Source: Acheta domesticus (Eukaryota > Arthropoda > Insecta > Orthoptera > Gryllidae). From it: a stretch of DNA of 64,000 nt. Location of the stretch: positions 192,952,549-193,016,548 of the forward strand of contig JAHLJT010000631.1 in NCBI GenBank assembly GCA_031308135.1, in the 5' to 3' direction. Under the pieces are notes generated by a model. The model ran no database searches. It saw only the letters and a list, made by a program, of their open reading frames with translations, and was not told where the DNA came from. This document shows positions 32,401-43,424 of the stretch, one piece after another. The position numbers and the translations under genes were made by a program. Every line of letters begins with the position of its first letter. Position 1 is the first letter of the stretch.

Positions 32401-35184
32401 CTTTCATGATCACATCCTTTTGATTAACATTATTTGACAAGAGTCGCTCACCAACATGATTTTGAATCACTCCTGCCACAGCTGGGAACAAATCCCATTT
32501 ATTCGGATCACGTGACCATGTGACACAAGTCACATGATTACACACAATTCTCGTGGAGTAGCATTTAATGAGATTCTGATACATGTATATCTAACGTAAA
32601 GTTAGAGATGTGCGGACGATCGAAAGCGAGTATACTAGGGTTAGAGCATAAGTCATGGCAACTATGAATACGAGCCATGGTGGAAAATGTATAATATGCA
32701 AATGAAAGAACAAGGTATGATATAAGTGCATGGACGTTTAACGACACACCAACATTTTGTTTCCCGTACTTATTAAGGTATTTGAAATGAGAGTACCTTT
32801 TTCATGTTCCAAAGCATTTTAGCAGACGCAAGTTCACATTTCTAAAACATTACATACCCGTTCTAAAGGTCAGATTAGGCTTGATTACTGCACATGCCCC
32901 ATCGTTCCGCGCTATCCAAGTTATCACGAGCGTTCCTGATCACTGTTTGCTACACTTTTAGAAACTCTCCAGCCCATTTCACGGTATGGAAGGGCATAAT
33001 TACCAATTCCCTGTGTCATTCTCTGGTATGTCTCCCATGGAGAATTGGTAAATAAGCGCTTCTCGAAACGGGTTACATTCATCTCCCATGGCGGAAGTCA
33101 CAGAGTTACTCATATGGGTTGATGTAAATATTACACAATTAACATACATTAATGCAGCATTTCTTTCACGTGACAATCAAATTGTGTGATCCGATATTTC
33201 TTTTGGAAAACAAAGTTACCATGACTTCTGGCCCAACCCTCGTACATCGTAAGAGAAAGTAAGAACGATTAGGAATAAACGCTATATACTTCTTGGGCGT
33301 GTAGAGGGATCGAAGATGAACACTTTTTGCCACTGAACATGTGTTCTGAAATATATAAGGCAGTGACACATATGACAGTTGCTCCTGATTGTTAGGCAAC
33401 TCCCCAAGCACTAATGTTCGGCAAGTCACATCCTGACGTAGTTTGATTTCGTCGTGTACCTGCGGAATACCGATGCATCCAGAGCTGCTTAAAAATCACG
33501 GAGAAATGTCATACAGTGCCTGGACACATTATTAGGCCACACTGAGATTTAGAAAAACTCTTTAATATATTATTTTATATAGAAATTTTTTAAATCTTCT
33601 CTAACTTCTCCTTTATTATTCAGATTGACAGTTGTGAAACTTTGCATTTCCTGGATGTTTCACTTACATTATAGTTCTCTTTTGTTAAAAGATGAGTTAT
33701 TTCAGATTTTTGTCCAACTGCGTTCTCGCCCGTGTGAATATTAAGAAATTTTACTGAAAATGTCCTGGGAGATCTACGAAAACTTACACTTGAAAGTACG
33801 TATAACCAAATCACTTATTAATAACACTTGAAACTAAATCACTTATTAATTTCATTAAAACCAACTTCACTCACCCCACTAACAGGCTGACACTCAGCTA
33901 AATGTTAACAACAAAACTTTTTCAGGAAATATATATCTAGGCTTCTTTGTTGCATTGTTGGCGGTCTTAGAACTTGTAAATAATCAGAATTACATATTAC
34001 TGTCCAAGAAGAAGCGAGTGTTGCATTCAATTGTTAAATAGCCATTAACACGACAAGAAATATGGAAACTAAAAACATACTGAATATTTTACTTTTCTTG
34101 GAGATTGCCTAATAATGTGGGCAGGGACTGTAAGTGTAACTTCATTAACTAAAATTTTTGACCACATGTTCATTGTCAAAAGTGATCATCTTCGACGTGA
34201 CCTAACAGTTTTCATCATTTAGTCTCAGTCAACTGCCGAAAATCAAACTTCGCAAACCCTCTCTATCGGGAGCTACTTGACTATCCGGAAGACGCCGAGC
34301 CCTCGGCACAGGTACCAACAATTCATTTTCGCTCTGAAGAAGGTCGCAGAATGGCGGACGTTCTTGGCACCTGTGCGTAGGACGCGGCGTCTCCCGGACA
34401 GACAAGTAGCTACTGACTCTAGCCGCGGAAGCCTACTCTTTCATTTGACCAATCTTTACGGGGAGGAAACATTTATAAGACATTTCGCCCTGAGGAAGGT
34501 CGCAGCATTATGGCTAAAATGTTGGCACCTGTGTCTAGGACGCGGCGTCTCCCGGACAGACGAATAGGTAGTGACTCCGTCCACGGATGCCTACGCTTTT
34601 ATTTGACCAATCTCTTCGGGGAGGATCAATTATGAGACACTTCGCTCTGAGGAAGGTCGCAGCATGATGGCTAAAATGTTGGCACCTGTACCTAGGACGC
34701 GGCGTCTCGAAGCAGCTACCGCCTCCGGCCGCGGAAGACTACGCTCTCACTCTCCCAACGGGGCTCACCTGGAAGGAGCCGGGCCCGACGACGGAGACGC
34801 AGGTGGTGACGAGCGTGTCGAGCGTGGTGGGCGCGAGCTCGTAGGCGGCGGTGGTGTTGGCGGGCAGCGCGCCGCCCGCACCCGCCCCGCCTCCGCCGCC
34901 GGGGCCCGCGCCCACGCCGAAGAAGGCGCCGGCGCCGGCCGCCGCGCCGCCCGTGCGCGCCAGCGGGTCGGGCCGCACCGGCCCGTCGTACAGCGAGCGG
35001 TCCTCGTGGTTGCGGAACAGGTTGTGCTGGCGGCCCGCCGCCGCCGCCGCGCCGCCCGCGCCGCCCGCCGCCGCCGCCGCAGCCGCCCAGTCGTCCTGGC
35101 CCGCGCGGTGCAGCTCCGGGATGAGGCGCAGCCACACCGACAGCTGGTGCGCGCGGAAGTGGTTCTTCATGCGCGGCTTCATGC
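28624..35184 (-). CDS. Nlg: neuroligin, last two coding exons (5' partial)
   Basis: Postsynaptic adhesion protein that binds neurexin through an esterase-like ectodomain. The exons are 34769-35184 and 29457-28624, joined in phase 0 (SFQ|GHQQ), 415 complete codons plus a split one. The end of the ectodomain (RAHQLSVWLRLIPELHRAG) and the transmembrane segment (SVTIAIGCSLLILNVLIFA followed by YYQRDK) align position by position with what I know of animal neuroligins. Earlier exons, encoding most of the esterase-like domain, were not found up to 64,000, so the upstream intron is long or the exons lie outside. Which insect paralogue this is cannot be told. Confidence 0.9.
29565..29815. repeat. intronic diverged duplication, unit 1
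   Basis: Aligns with 31,040-31,290 in the same orientation: ACCACGTACTTGTT, then ATGCAGCTAAATGCAA, AATTAAACTATTTAGAAAGC, CTCGTTACTAAACTCT and GTCGTCTTCTG all recur in order. Both units lie in the neuroligin intron. Confidence 0.75.
29816..30472. other. neuroligin intron, no further feature
   Basis: AT-rich sequence between repeat unit 1 and the pogo-type element; nothing recognised. Confidence 0.5.
30475..30659. mobile_element. 185-bp pogo/Tigger-type MITE
   Basis: Inverted ends: left TAGTAAACCCTCATTAACAC, right (inverted) CAGTAAACCCTCATTAACAC, both continuing GAATTC. TA dinucleotides border both ends (30473-30474, 30660-30661). The CAGT...CCTC...TTAACACGAA pattern resembles pogo/Tigger ends. 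Too short to code. Confidence 0.75.
31040..31290. repeat. intronic diverged duplication, unit 2
   Basis: Second unit of the pair, about 1.47 kb from the first. The longest exact block is AATTAAACTATTTAGAAAGC. It is either a local duplication or two insertions of one repeat. Confidence 0.75.
31291..33511. other. neuroligin intron, nothing recognised
   Basis: AT-rich. Short open frames (for example minus 32279-32584) have no recognisable domain. Confidence 0.5.
33514..34130. mobile_element. Tc1/mariner-type non-autonomous element (617 bp)
   Basis: Left end CAGTGCCTGGACACATTATT then AGGCC; right end, inverted, CAGTCCCTGCCCACATTATT then AGGC. TA borders both (33512-33513, 34131-34132). The ACATTATTAGG ends resemble Tc1-like elements. 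No transposase is readable inside. Confidence 0.75.
34331..34735 (+). repeat. 156-bp tandem repeat, about 2.6 units
   Basis: Units start at about 34,331, 34,487 and 34,643. Each has GAAGGTCGCAG, then TTGGCACCTGTG, GACGCGGCGTCTC, the CCGGACAGAC block, GCCGCGGAAGCCTAC-like and TTTGACCAATCT. The third runs almost to the neuroligin donor site (34,768). The same unit occurs at 57,918-58,137 after a Penelope-like fragment. Translated on + it reads MAKMLAPV-type and RTRRLPDRQ peptides, probably relics. Confidence 0.8.
34769..35184 (-). CDS. Nlg: neuroligin penultimate exon: end of esterase-like domain and linker
   Basis: 416 bases: two bases of a split codon, then 138 codons, acceptor CCGTGCGCAG, donor CAG|GTGAGC. 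Begins MKPRMKNHF and RAHQLSVWLRLIPELHRAG, the conserved C-terminal end of the neuroligin ectodomain. An Ala/Gly-rich insert follows, then HNLFRNHEDRSLYDGPVRPD, another Ala/Gly-rich block, and a Thr-rich stalk with a sequon (NTT) ending GPGSFQ. The Ala/Gly runs are encoded by GCC/GGC repeats and are likely expansions of a poorly conserved linker. Confidence 0.92.
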
Positions 35185-35225
35185 CTGCGCACGGGGCGGA
35201 AGGCGTCACATGAGACATTCCACTG

Positions 35226-35350
35226 CATACATACATACATACATACATACATACATACATACATACATAGACATATAGAGAGATAGAAAGATAGATACAC
35301 ATATACTACATAGATAGATAGGTAGGTAGGTAGATAGATAGATAGGCAAA
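35226..35350. repeat. (ACAT)n and (AGAT)n microsatellites
   Basis: About ten ACAT units (35,226-35,268), then AGAT/AGGT units to 35,350. They lie 40 bases upstream of the neuroligin acceptor in the gene's sense. Confidence 0.95.
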
Positions 35351-35762
35351 TAGATACACAAAATGACAATATTATATCAGATACAATTTTTTTTGCAGCA
35401 TACTTACATCAAAATGAAATATATATACATATCACTGATGCAGTACTCTACTTGAGTAAGCGAGAGTTAGCGGTCACAAAGAAAAAACTAGACTCGGGAA
35501 TTTTAATGATCTGTTGATATTGCTGGTATCACGGAGCCCCGGAGAAATGTATGTATTTAGCATTTAGAGTCGGATTAATCCGACGTTTGTCAGCTAAAGC
35601 TGTTCTCAGGCCTTTACAGTTTTTATTTATTATCCACACCTTGGGATAACGGAGACATATGTCGAAGCATGACGTATTCCCATCACCTTAGTAGGCTTTC
35701 TGGGCCTGCTTGGGCTCTTTCTTTCGTCACGCAGCTATTGAATTGAGATATAGATGGCTTTA
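35351..35762. other. neuroligin upstream intron or flank, nothing recognised
   Basis: No gene or repeat copy recognised. GC-moderate with AT-rich start. Confidence 0.45.
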
Positions 35763-36229
35763 CCGGGAGAGAAGGCTCAGAGCATCAACTGACGTCACCG
35801 CAGTCCCTCTGACCGGGTGGTTTTAGACTCGAGTCCCGACGGCGGCAAGATATTCGACATTAGCTTGTCAGCTAAGTCGAATTCAGTCACTATCTGGAGG
35901 AGAATTCTAGCGGCCGGCTGTCTGATCAGTAGTTTTCGTGGTTTCTCCGAATCAACACCAGGCGAATGTCTGAGCAGTACCCTAACAAACGGGCCACGGA
36001 CCGCGCGCGATATTTCCTCCCTCTTCCTGGTCCTATTCTCACCCCTTACACACATACTTATTATGGGAGATACCTGATCGAGGGGAATCCCGCTAGTCGA
36101 CAGTAGTTCGGCGAGGCATCTCGCCACCAAGCGAGGAAACGTCGTATCTCCCGGTGAAAAACACGGCACTACGCTTACGGGACTAATGACCTCTGTAGCT
36201 GACGCGCCTGGAATCACGAACAATCAATC
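35763..36229 (+). repeat. tRNA-headed SINE, copy 2
   Basis: Near full length: head GGGAGAGAAGGCTCAGAGCA, B-box-like GACTCGAGTCCCGAC, body GGAGGAGAATTCTAGCGGCC and GGGCCACGGACCGCGCGCGA, end CCTGGAATCACGAACAATCAATC-like. It directly precedes a LINE fragment. Confidence 0.85.
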
Positions 36230-37256
36230 TATAATGGATGTCTATCTATTGATATCGTTCCACACGATCGGCTTGTACAGAAATTAATGAATTCAGGCAC
36301 AGATCCAGGGTGGTGGTGTGGATTAGTGCGTTTCTGCGAAAATAGAAAACAGAAAGTCCGAATTGGGCAAGAGTTATCTTCCGGGTCAAGCGTTACCTCA
36401 TTAATACCGCAGGGGAGTGTCATTGGACCCATTCTATTTCTAGCTTTCGTCAATGATCTGCCGGCGCAATTAATCTCAAATATTCGGCTATTTGCAGACG
36501 ATTGTATAATATATCGTAGTATTAATTGGAAAAGAGATGAAGAAATGCTGCAACGGTATCTTGATGCGTTATAATACTGGACAGAAAATAATGAAATGCC
36601 CATAAATAGCTCTAAAAGTAAATCCATCACTTTTGGCAGGGGTCATAATTACAGGTGAAACAAATTATAGTTTAAATAACGACTATTATTCCGAGAGTTT
36701 CCTCGTGCAAGTACCTAGGAATCCATTTCGATAGTAAATTAAGTTAAAAAAACAAGTAGATTTTGTTGTAGGACAAAGTGAGATCTCTTCACTTTGTAAT
36801 GCGCATCCTAAAAAAGAGTACGGAAACGCGAGGGAAATTGCTTATTTATCTCTTTTTCGTCCGATAATGGAATATGGAACAATTTGTTGATATCCGCACA
36901 AAATTATGCAGTGTAAACATTTGGAAAGAATTCAGCACAGTAAAGCTAAACTTACTTTCAGGGACAAGAAAATGGCAGAGTGGGATTCACTCAAAAACAG
37001 GCGATCAGTAGCAAGACTCTGCGCCTTGTATAAAGCTTATAATGATCCAGCTTGGAAAACAATTAATCGGCGGCTGTGTATTCCTACATACATCAGTAGA
37101 GGGGATCACAGGCACAAAATAAATAGAAGGTAGTAGAGAACGGATGTCCGGAAATTTTCTTTTACAAATCGAACGATTACGGAATGGAATAGATTGCTTG
37201 CAAAAACCTTTGAACCCTTTCCTCAAAGCGTTCAACAGTTTAGGAAATTACTTTAG
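36230..37256 (+). pseudogene. LINE (non-LTR) reverse transcriptase 3' part
   Basis: Decayed reading: VPHDRLVQKLMNSG, LIPQGSVIGPILFLAFVNDL, IRLFADDCIIYRSIN (the FADD active site), stop at about 36,571, then YWTENNEMPINSSKSKSITF. After frame changes follow PIMEYGTICWYPH, DSLKNRRSVARLCALYKAYN, SRGDHRHKINRR and a final NRTITEWNRLL-type block ending near 37,256. The order and motifs are those of jockey/CR1-like LINE C-termini. The 5' part is missing; several stops and frameshifts make it a fossil. Confidence 0.88.
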
Positions 37257-37630
37257 GGTATTGTTAAGTAAATGAGGGAGAATAGTGGCGTTAAATAGCG
37301 ATGCATAAGTGTTCTATTGTGAAGTGAGGTTTTGTGCAGTGTATAGCAGAGAAATAAAGAAGGAAATGTATTCAGATCTTAGTGAAGTGAATTGCAATGA
37401 AGTGCAGTATGATCCTAATTGTATAAACATTCAGTACTGACTTAGATTACAGAAGTTTTTTCTCTTAATGAAATTTAATGTTTAATGAATCAGTCAGTTT
37501 TCATATTATTATTATTATTATTATTATTATATTATTATTATTATTATTATTACTATAGTATATAATTTGTTAGTTATATTACCTTACTATAATTATTATA
37601 TAATTTGCTAGTAATATTATCTTATTACTA

Positions 37631-37665
<35 letters not shown>

Positions 37666-38175
37666 ATTTTTCACAGCTTTCTGGTACGTGTTTTAGGAGT
37701 CATACAGATATTTCTATCAAAGCATGATTTCCTGTAATTAATAATAATTCAATAATTTCAATTAATAATAATTCAATTTCATTAATAATAATTCAATAAT
37801 TTTAACATACATTTATTTCAAGGACTAATTAGGAAGTAAACAATTCTAAAAATATAAATTTTAACACTTAAATTAGTTTAAAAATTAAAAGTAAATAGTT
37901 CTTTAACACAAATTTTTTTAAATCTTCGATCGTCCCGATAGTTATCGGAGCTCTGAGATTTGTTCCGCAAAATTTGTGTAAGAACTTGGCTAAACTTCCA
38001 GGACATTCAAAGGACTAGGAAGTGCAAGAAATTGCTTTATTTGGCGCTAGCTCACATTTTGCGCAAAGTATTGTAGAGACACCGAGAGTTCGAAGATCTG
38101 CTCCTTAGGTAGCTAGTTGCAACCTGGAGTAGATTTTATATTCATCCGACTCATACATCTATAGTCGTGATATGG

Positions 38176-38212
<37 letters not shown>

Positions 38213-38460
38213 GTTTTTATTTCTATCATATACAATTACTTTCAAATATAACTGCGTAATTTTCTAACTTTCCACAACACTTTTTAACTCCACACAAAGC
38301 CAAATAACTATTCAATATTAAACAACAACTAAAGCAGAACTTCAATAATCTGAATGGAAATCGACCTGGTTTGAATACGAAGAAATTAAGTAAAATGTGA
38401 CTTTTTCTGGCGTCTTCCTACAAATACAATATTGAGTGTATTTTTTTACAATGAAATATG
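37257..38460. other. AT-rich with (ATT)n microsatellites
   Basis: ATT/TTA microsatellites at about 37,507-37,553 and 37,631-37,660, and an ATA/AAT run at about 38,177-38,210. TTAATAATAATTCAAT units recur at 37,736-37,800. No gene seen. Confidence 0.6.
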
Positions 38461-38469
38461 TTTTCTAAA

Positions 38470-38990
38470 GACATCATGACCTATGATCATGTACAATTTT
38501 TCAAAAATATGAAATGGTTTTTGCTTAATTTTGCGCGAAATATAGACAATTTAAAAGTTATATTCAATAGGTTTTTCCTCAAAAACCGCTCCAATTTTTC
38601 TTTAAATTTTCTCTTCGTATGTAACAGAGGATGGTGAAAATATGGTACTAGTTCTATTTTCGGCGAACTCACCGTAGTTTTGAAAATTGGAAAAAGTGAA
38701 CATTTCAAAACAAAAAATTAAACATAGAGATTTTTATCTTAAATTCTATTCTAAAAAGCAGCTCTTTCAATCGGTCATGTACAATTTTTTGAAAAAAAAA
38801 CCGAATCTTTTTATACGTAATTTGCTGTTGAAATTAATGCAATTTATAAAAAAAACATTTTCTTAAAAACTGTTCTAAATGTTTCCTTCAGCGTTTTTAC
38901 GGATGGAATAAGAAACGTTTAAAAGTAATTGTGCAGGTCTAATTTTTATTGAATTCTTTGAATTTTCGAAAATTGCAAATTTAGAAATAA
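38470..38990 (-). repeat. degenerate inverted copy of repeat family R
   Basis: Read on minus, blocks such as AAATTTAAAGAAAAATTGGA, GCGGTTTTTGAG and TTTTCGAAAATTCAAAG correspond to GAAATTTAAAGAAAAAATTT, GCCGTTTTTGAGAAAA and TTTCGAAAATTCAGTG of the better copies at 40.3 and 52.6 kb. Strongly diverged. Confidence 0.5.
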
Positions 38991-39394
38991 TACTAGAAAG
39001 TAAGTACTGATGCTGCAATCCACAGTTTCTATCGGAATTGCCAAATTTTTAGTGACTTGAAAATAGACGTGTCCTTCGGTCGTGGACTTCGGACATTTCA
39101 TTCCGACGAGGAAGTGCAAGAATGGGTGAAGTTGTGGATTAACCTGCAGCCTCTTTCCGGCATTTCTCTAAGACTGGAATTGATCGTCTCGTCTTCCAGA
39201 GAAATAAATATATAAACACTTCTGTCAAGTAATTTTAAATAAAAAGATTCTTTGTTACTTTTTAGGATGTTTTCGGTTTTCATTTGATTGCTCAGCATTG
39301 TTTTGCTTCGTGCAGTCTGCTAGTAAAAACTGAGAAGGAATATAAGCAAATTTACTTGGCTACTATATTTTGAAACTATTACTATCACAACAGT

Positions 39395-40837
39395 AACTAG
39401 TGGTGCTACAGAATGGCATAGACTTTCCCGTATTAGTTTTCTATTTCCTTGGGTCTTTGCTAGCTATTTGGAATTGTCACATACTCTTTCTTACCAGCGG
39501 CCATCTATCACCGCCAAAAGTAAATTTTTTTGTCATTTTCTTAATTTTTCGGTTTTTCCTATTGGTAGAACGGAAATATTAATGCTGTTTTTAAAGAAAA
39601 TTGCGTTTTATCGCTACTAAAAATGCGAAATTTGAAGCTCATTTTCACAGAAAATTTTTGAGTTTTCAAAATACTTTAATTGATGTTATTTGAAGCACTT
39701 ACGCTCACAAATATAATAATGTTTACAAATTGCTGGTAATGTGCATATTAAAGATGTGAGATATCTTTCAAAAGATTACATTTATATAATTTTTGAAAAC
39801 AGCAAAAAAATAACGCAAAATAAAATTTACGTCATACTAAAGAGTGTAATTAGCACTATGCGTTACAAAAGTTTGAAGAAAAAATTTGCAGCCATACATG
39901 CGTAAATGGCGTTTGAGCGTTTCTGAAAATGCGTAATTTTGAGCTAGTTTCCACAAAAAATTGTCGAGTCCTCGAGAAACTTTACTTGACATTATTTAAA
40001 GGACATGTACTCGTAAATATAATAATGTGAAAAAATTGTCGCTAATGTAAATATTAACGACGTGAGAGAGAAAGTCAAAAAAATTAAATTTGTTGTAATG
40101 TTTTGTAATTGTTTTTGTAATTATTTAAAACTGCACATATTGTACGCAATATTGCGCGAAAACTACTGAGCTTTTCCAAAAAATTTATATGACCTTAATG
40201 AAAGATATCACTTTGGACAACAAATTTTATTTAAAAGAAAATCTCTATCTTCAATTTTGTAGTTCGAGAAAGACGCCGAAAAAAATTTGACCTTCTGCAA
40301 TTTTCGAAAATTAAGAGTTATCCGTGAAAATCGGACCTATGCCACTTTATTAAATGTATTTTACTCTATTCTTACAAGAAATTTAAAGAAAAAATTTGGA
40401 GCCGTTTTTGAGAAAATTTTGATAATGTCCGGGCGGCTTCATGTAAAGTACTTCCAAATTTTTCTCAAAATTTGGGAGAATCTTTCTCAAAATCTCAAAG
40501 TTTTGACTAGAAGCAGATCGACCCGGGAATATCCATTTTGGAAGAAATCGTACGTATGGTTTAGGCGCTAGCAGTGTTCGCAGACGGACAGACGGACCTT
40601 TTCCTTTCAATTGTTATTTTCGGTATCAATGACCTACAAAACAGGGTTTCTGGCTACACCACGTGTTAGGGGATTTTTTTCTTAATTTAGCAACTGGTTT
40701 TATTCCACTTTTTCGTTTTCATGGCCCGGCAATTAATTTTTTTCCGCCGAAAATTGGCCATTTTTTTCGCGCAGCATTACATAACTTTCCCTATACTACG
40801 TATATCACTCCGTGTATACGTATGTATACGGGAAAGT
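39395..40837 (+). repeat. repeat family R, copy 1 (1.44 kb)
   Basis: Shares both boundaries and the whole internal order with 51,522-53,127 (AACTAGTGGTGCTACAGAAT at the left, TATACGGGAAAGTAA at the right). ACTTTCCCGTAT near the left end (39,422) and ATACGGGAAAGT at the right end (40,824-40,835) are inverted repeats. An internal block with AATGCGAAATTTGAAGCT, AAATATAATAATGT and GACGTGAGAG is duplicated with about 307-bp period (39,610 and 39,917). A CGGACAGACGGAC run lies at 40,583. No protein is recognised; class unknown. Confidence 0.8.
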
Positions 40838-43404
40838 AATATAGTAACACACAATAATTCAGAGCTACGCTGTACGAGTATTGTGCTGCGGCGAGTACAC
40901 AGTTTGACTACTAAACAAGTAAAAAGTAAGAGGTAACGCTTATTCAGCTTGAGGTAGATCACACAGCACGAAGTAGAGTACGCTACACACTGAGGTGGTA
41001 TGGCGAAAAAAAATATTTGCACCACTATTCAGGGCAGTGCATCATTGAATGAAGGTGGTAGTGTATTGTGCTAAAATCTTCGCTTACATTTAAAACACTG
41101 AATTACTCTTTATAGTGAGTAAGTACATAGAGAATTCCACTAACGTCGGAGCTCAAAAAAATTCACCACACTACGTAGGACCGAACACTTGTTGCAATTA
41201 AATGCGGATAGACTAATTTACCTTCAATAGACCGAAGGAACCAACCATCTGTTTCCCAGGGAGACAAATTAAAAATAAACAATGAACGTTTACTAATTGA
41301 TATTTTGTCTAGGGACTTCTACGCACGGTACAGTTACGCTGAAAAAGGCTTTTACGGAGGAAGGCTTCTGTAACTAACAGGTTTCGTTACATGATTTTTT
41401 AAAGGGTTTAAAGCCAAGTGCAAATTTATTAATGAATATTCATAATAAAGCTTTAGTAATGATGTTTTTATTTATTAATTTGATAGATATATATTTATTC
41501 CCTTCGTATTGTTCCCTTAGATTTCCTAACATTACTACTCATCAGCTAGTAGTGTCCGTAGTTTAGCTTAGCTTAGGTTTGTGGTTATCGCTTCAACCAG
41601 TGAGGAGTTACAGAAGCATCAATTGTTTCATAACTGTATAAATTACATGATATGACGAAAAAGGGGATTAATAATTATATACAACTTTTTATAATTTTAA
41701 ATTTTATCTAAATCTCTCTTTATTTGAAGGTTTTTCGTGCTATCTTTTTCCAAAATAGACCAAGGTATTCAAGGTAGACTAACACAAGTAAGTATACAGA
41801 ACGTATTTAACATTAAAAATCAACTATTAAATATAGAAGAATTAAAGTGTAGTTTATTGGAGATGAACGATTTAAATGTAAAACTCGAATATCCGAGATA
41901 TATCAACGATGCGAAAAGAAAAAAAAATGTAGATTGTTTTCTTAAGATTTCAGGAAAATAACTTCAGCATAATAATTCAATGTGGTGTCCAATAATCATC
42001 CCTGAGACATTTTAAAGCAGAACGATACAAACTTCGGCGATGACCCACAATGTGAATTACGCACGCAGTCTGGGATTAATTAGACTGAGAAAAGAAAGGA
42101 AGACGCAAACATTTCTCAAACTGGGTTCCGAATTTGCATTTTCTTCTCTGCATTTGCCAAGAGCCACAGCTGTCGAGGGAATAAGACATTCTCAGCAAAA
42201 TGAAATTTGCTCTTTACCGCAGAAAAGCCTGAAGTATTCTTTTGTCTGGCGTTTTGCACCGTTTCGTTTTTTACGTCTTGCTTGATTTTGCTTGCTTCTT
42301 CTCTTTTGACAGTTGTTATGACAACCTAGAAATAATTTACTAATTATTTATTTCTTTGATTTTCTGAGGCGAAAGCAGAATTGCATTGCAACAGAAGTAT
42401 TCACGGACATTGTAGAAATGCAATAGAAAATGTAAACCTTAAGATGCAAATTTTCAACAAACCATAAAACAAACCAAAGAAGTGTTGTGTTTGCTATCTC
42501 GATTAGTTTCTTTCTACAAAAAAAACTTCAAATGGCTATTCATTTTCTTTCATAAACAAAGCAGTGAATAATATGGGAATATTTTTATAACGTTGACGCT
42601 CTTGTCACAAAGATTAAGAAAACGTCTGTGAAAGCTAATACGGACGGTCGATTTTTCCAAGTACCTCTCTGTTACATAAAAGAGATCTAACCGCACTGCA
42701 AGCGGTCTTTTCTGATAGTTTTATTTACTAAAGTTGCATTTTTGATTTCATTTTATTAATTTTGTTTCTTCAGATATTGTCGTGATCAGGAGAGGTAATG
42801 TCGCTTTTCTCCAAGAACAACAAAAGATATGTCTGTACAGTTTTCAAAGAATGAAAATGCAGAAAACTTAACAAAACGATTAGATCCTTTCTTTATTTAA
42901 TATTTTACGTAACCAAGACTGATGCTGCTGCTCAGGGTGCAGCAGTGTCAGAATGAAATGCAGGGAAAATCGAGAAATCAAGCTGTAAATCTATTTTTCT
43001 TCCACCAATCATGGAGACATGAGTTTCTTTCAACTTCTTGTTGAAACAATTAGACCAGAAAATTATAGATGGTTTTAAAAATTAGAGTTAGCGATGAGCG
43101 AATAAAACATTTGCCAAATAACTGCCATAGTCTTTGCTGAATAACTGACATACTTAAATATCAGACATGAATGTATAATTGGTCCATCTTTCAATGCTGC
43201 CACATGGTATTACCAAAGAACACAAAAATTGCAAGTATTTAGATATTGTACTTAAGTTTTGAGTGAGATTTTAAACATTTGAAAATAAGCATGAATATTT
43301 AAAGTTGCAACGTTTACAAAGTGTGAAATGTATTTTAATTGATTAATTGATGTCTCTGGGCACCTTCAATTGCTAGGACATTAGTTCTGTTAGTGTTATG
43401 AATG
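40838..43404. other. no gene recognised
   Basis: AT-rich. Open frames at 41737-41961 and 42040-42285 (74 and 81 codons) are unrecognised. No repeat shared with the rest of the window was seen. Confidence 0.45.
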
Positions 43405-43424
43405 TTTTAATTTCGGGAGGTGGC

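Noticed and set aside
34664..35278. + strand frame of 204 codons over the neuroligin penultimate exon
   Set aside because: Shadow of the minus-strand exon plus a microsatellite.
35226..35350. Short regularly spaced repeats as a CRISPR-like array
   Set aside because: Pure tetranucleotide microsatellites without spacers.
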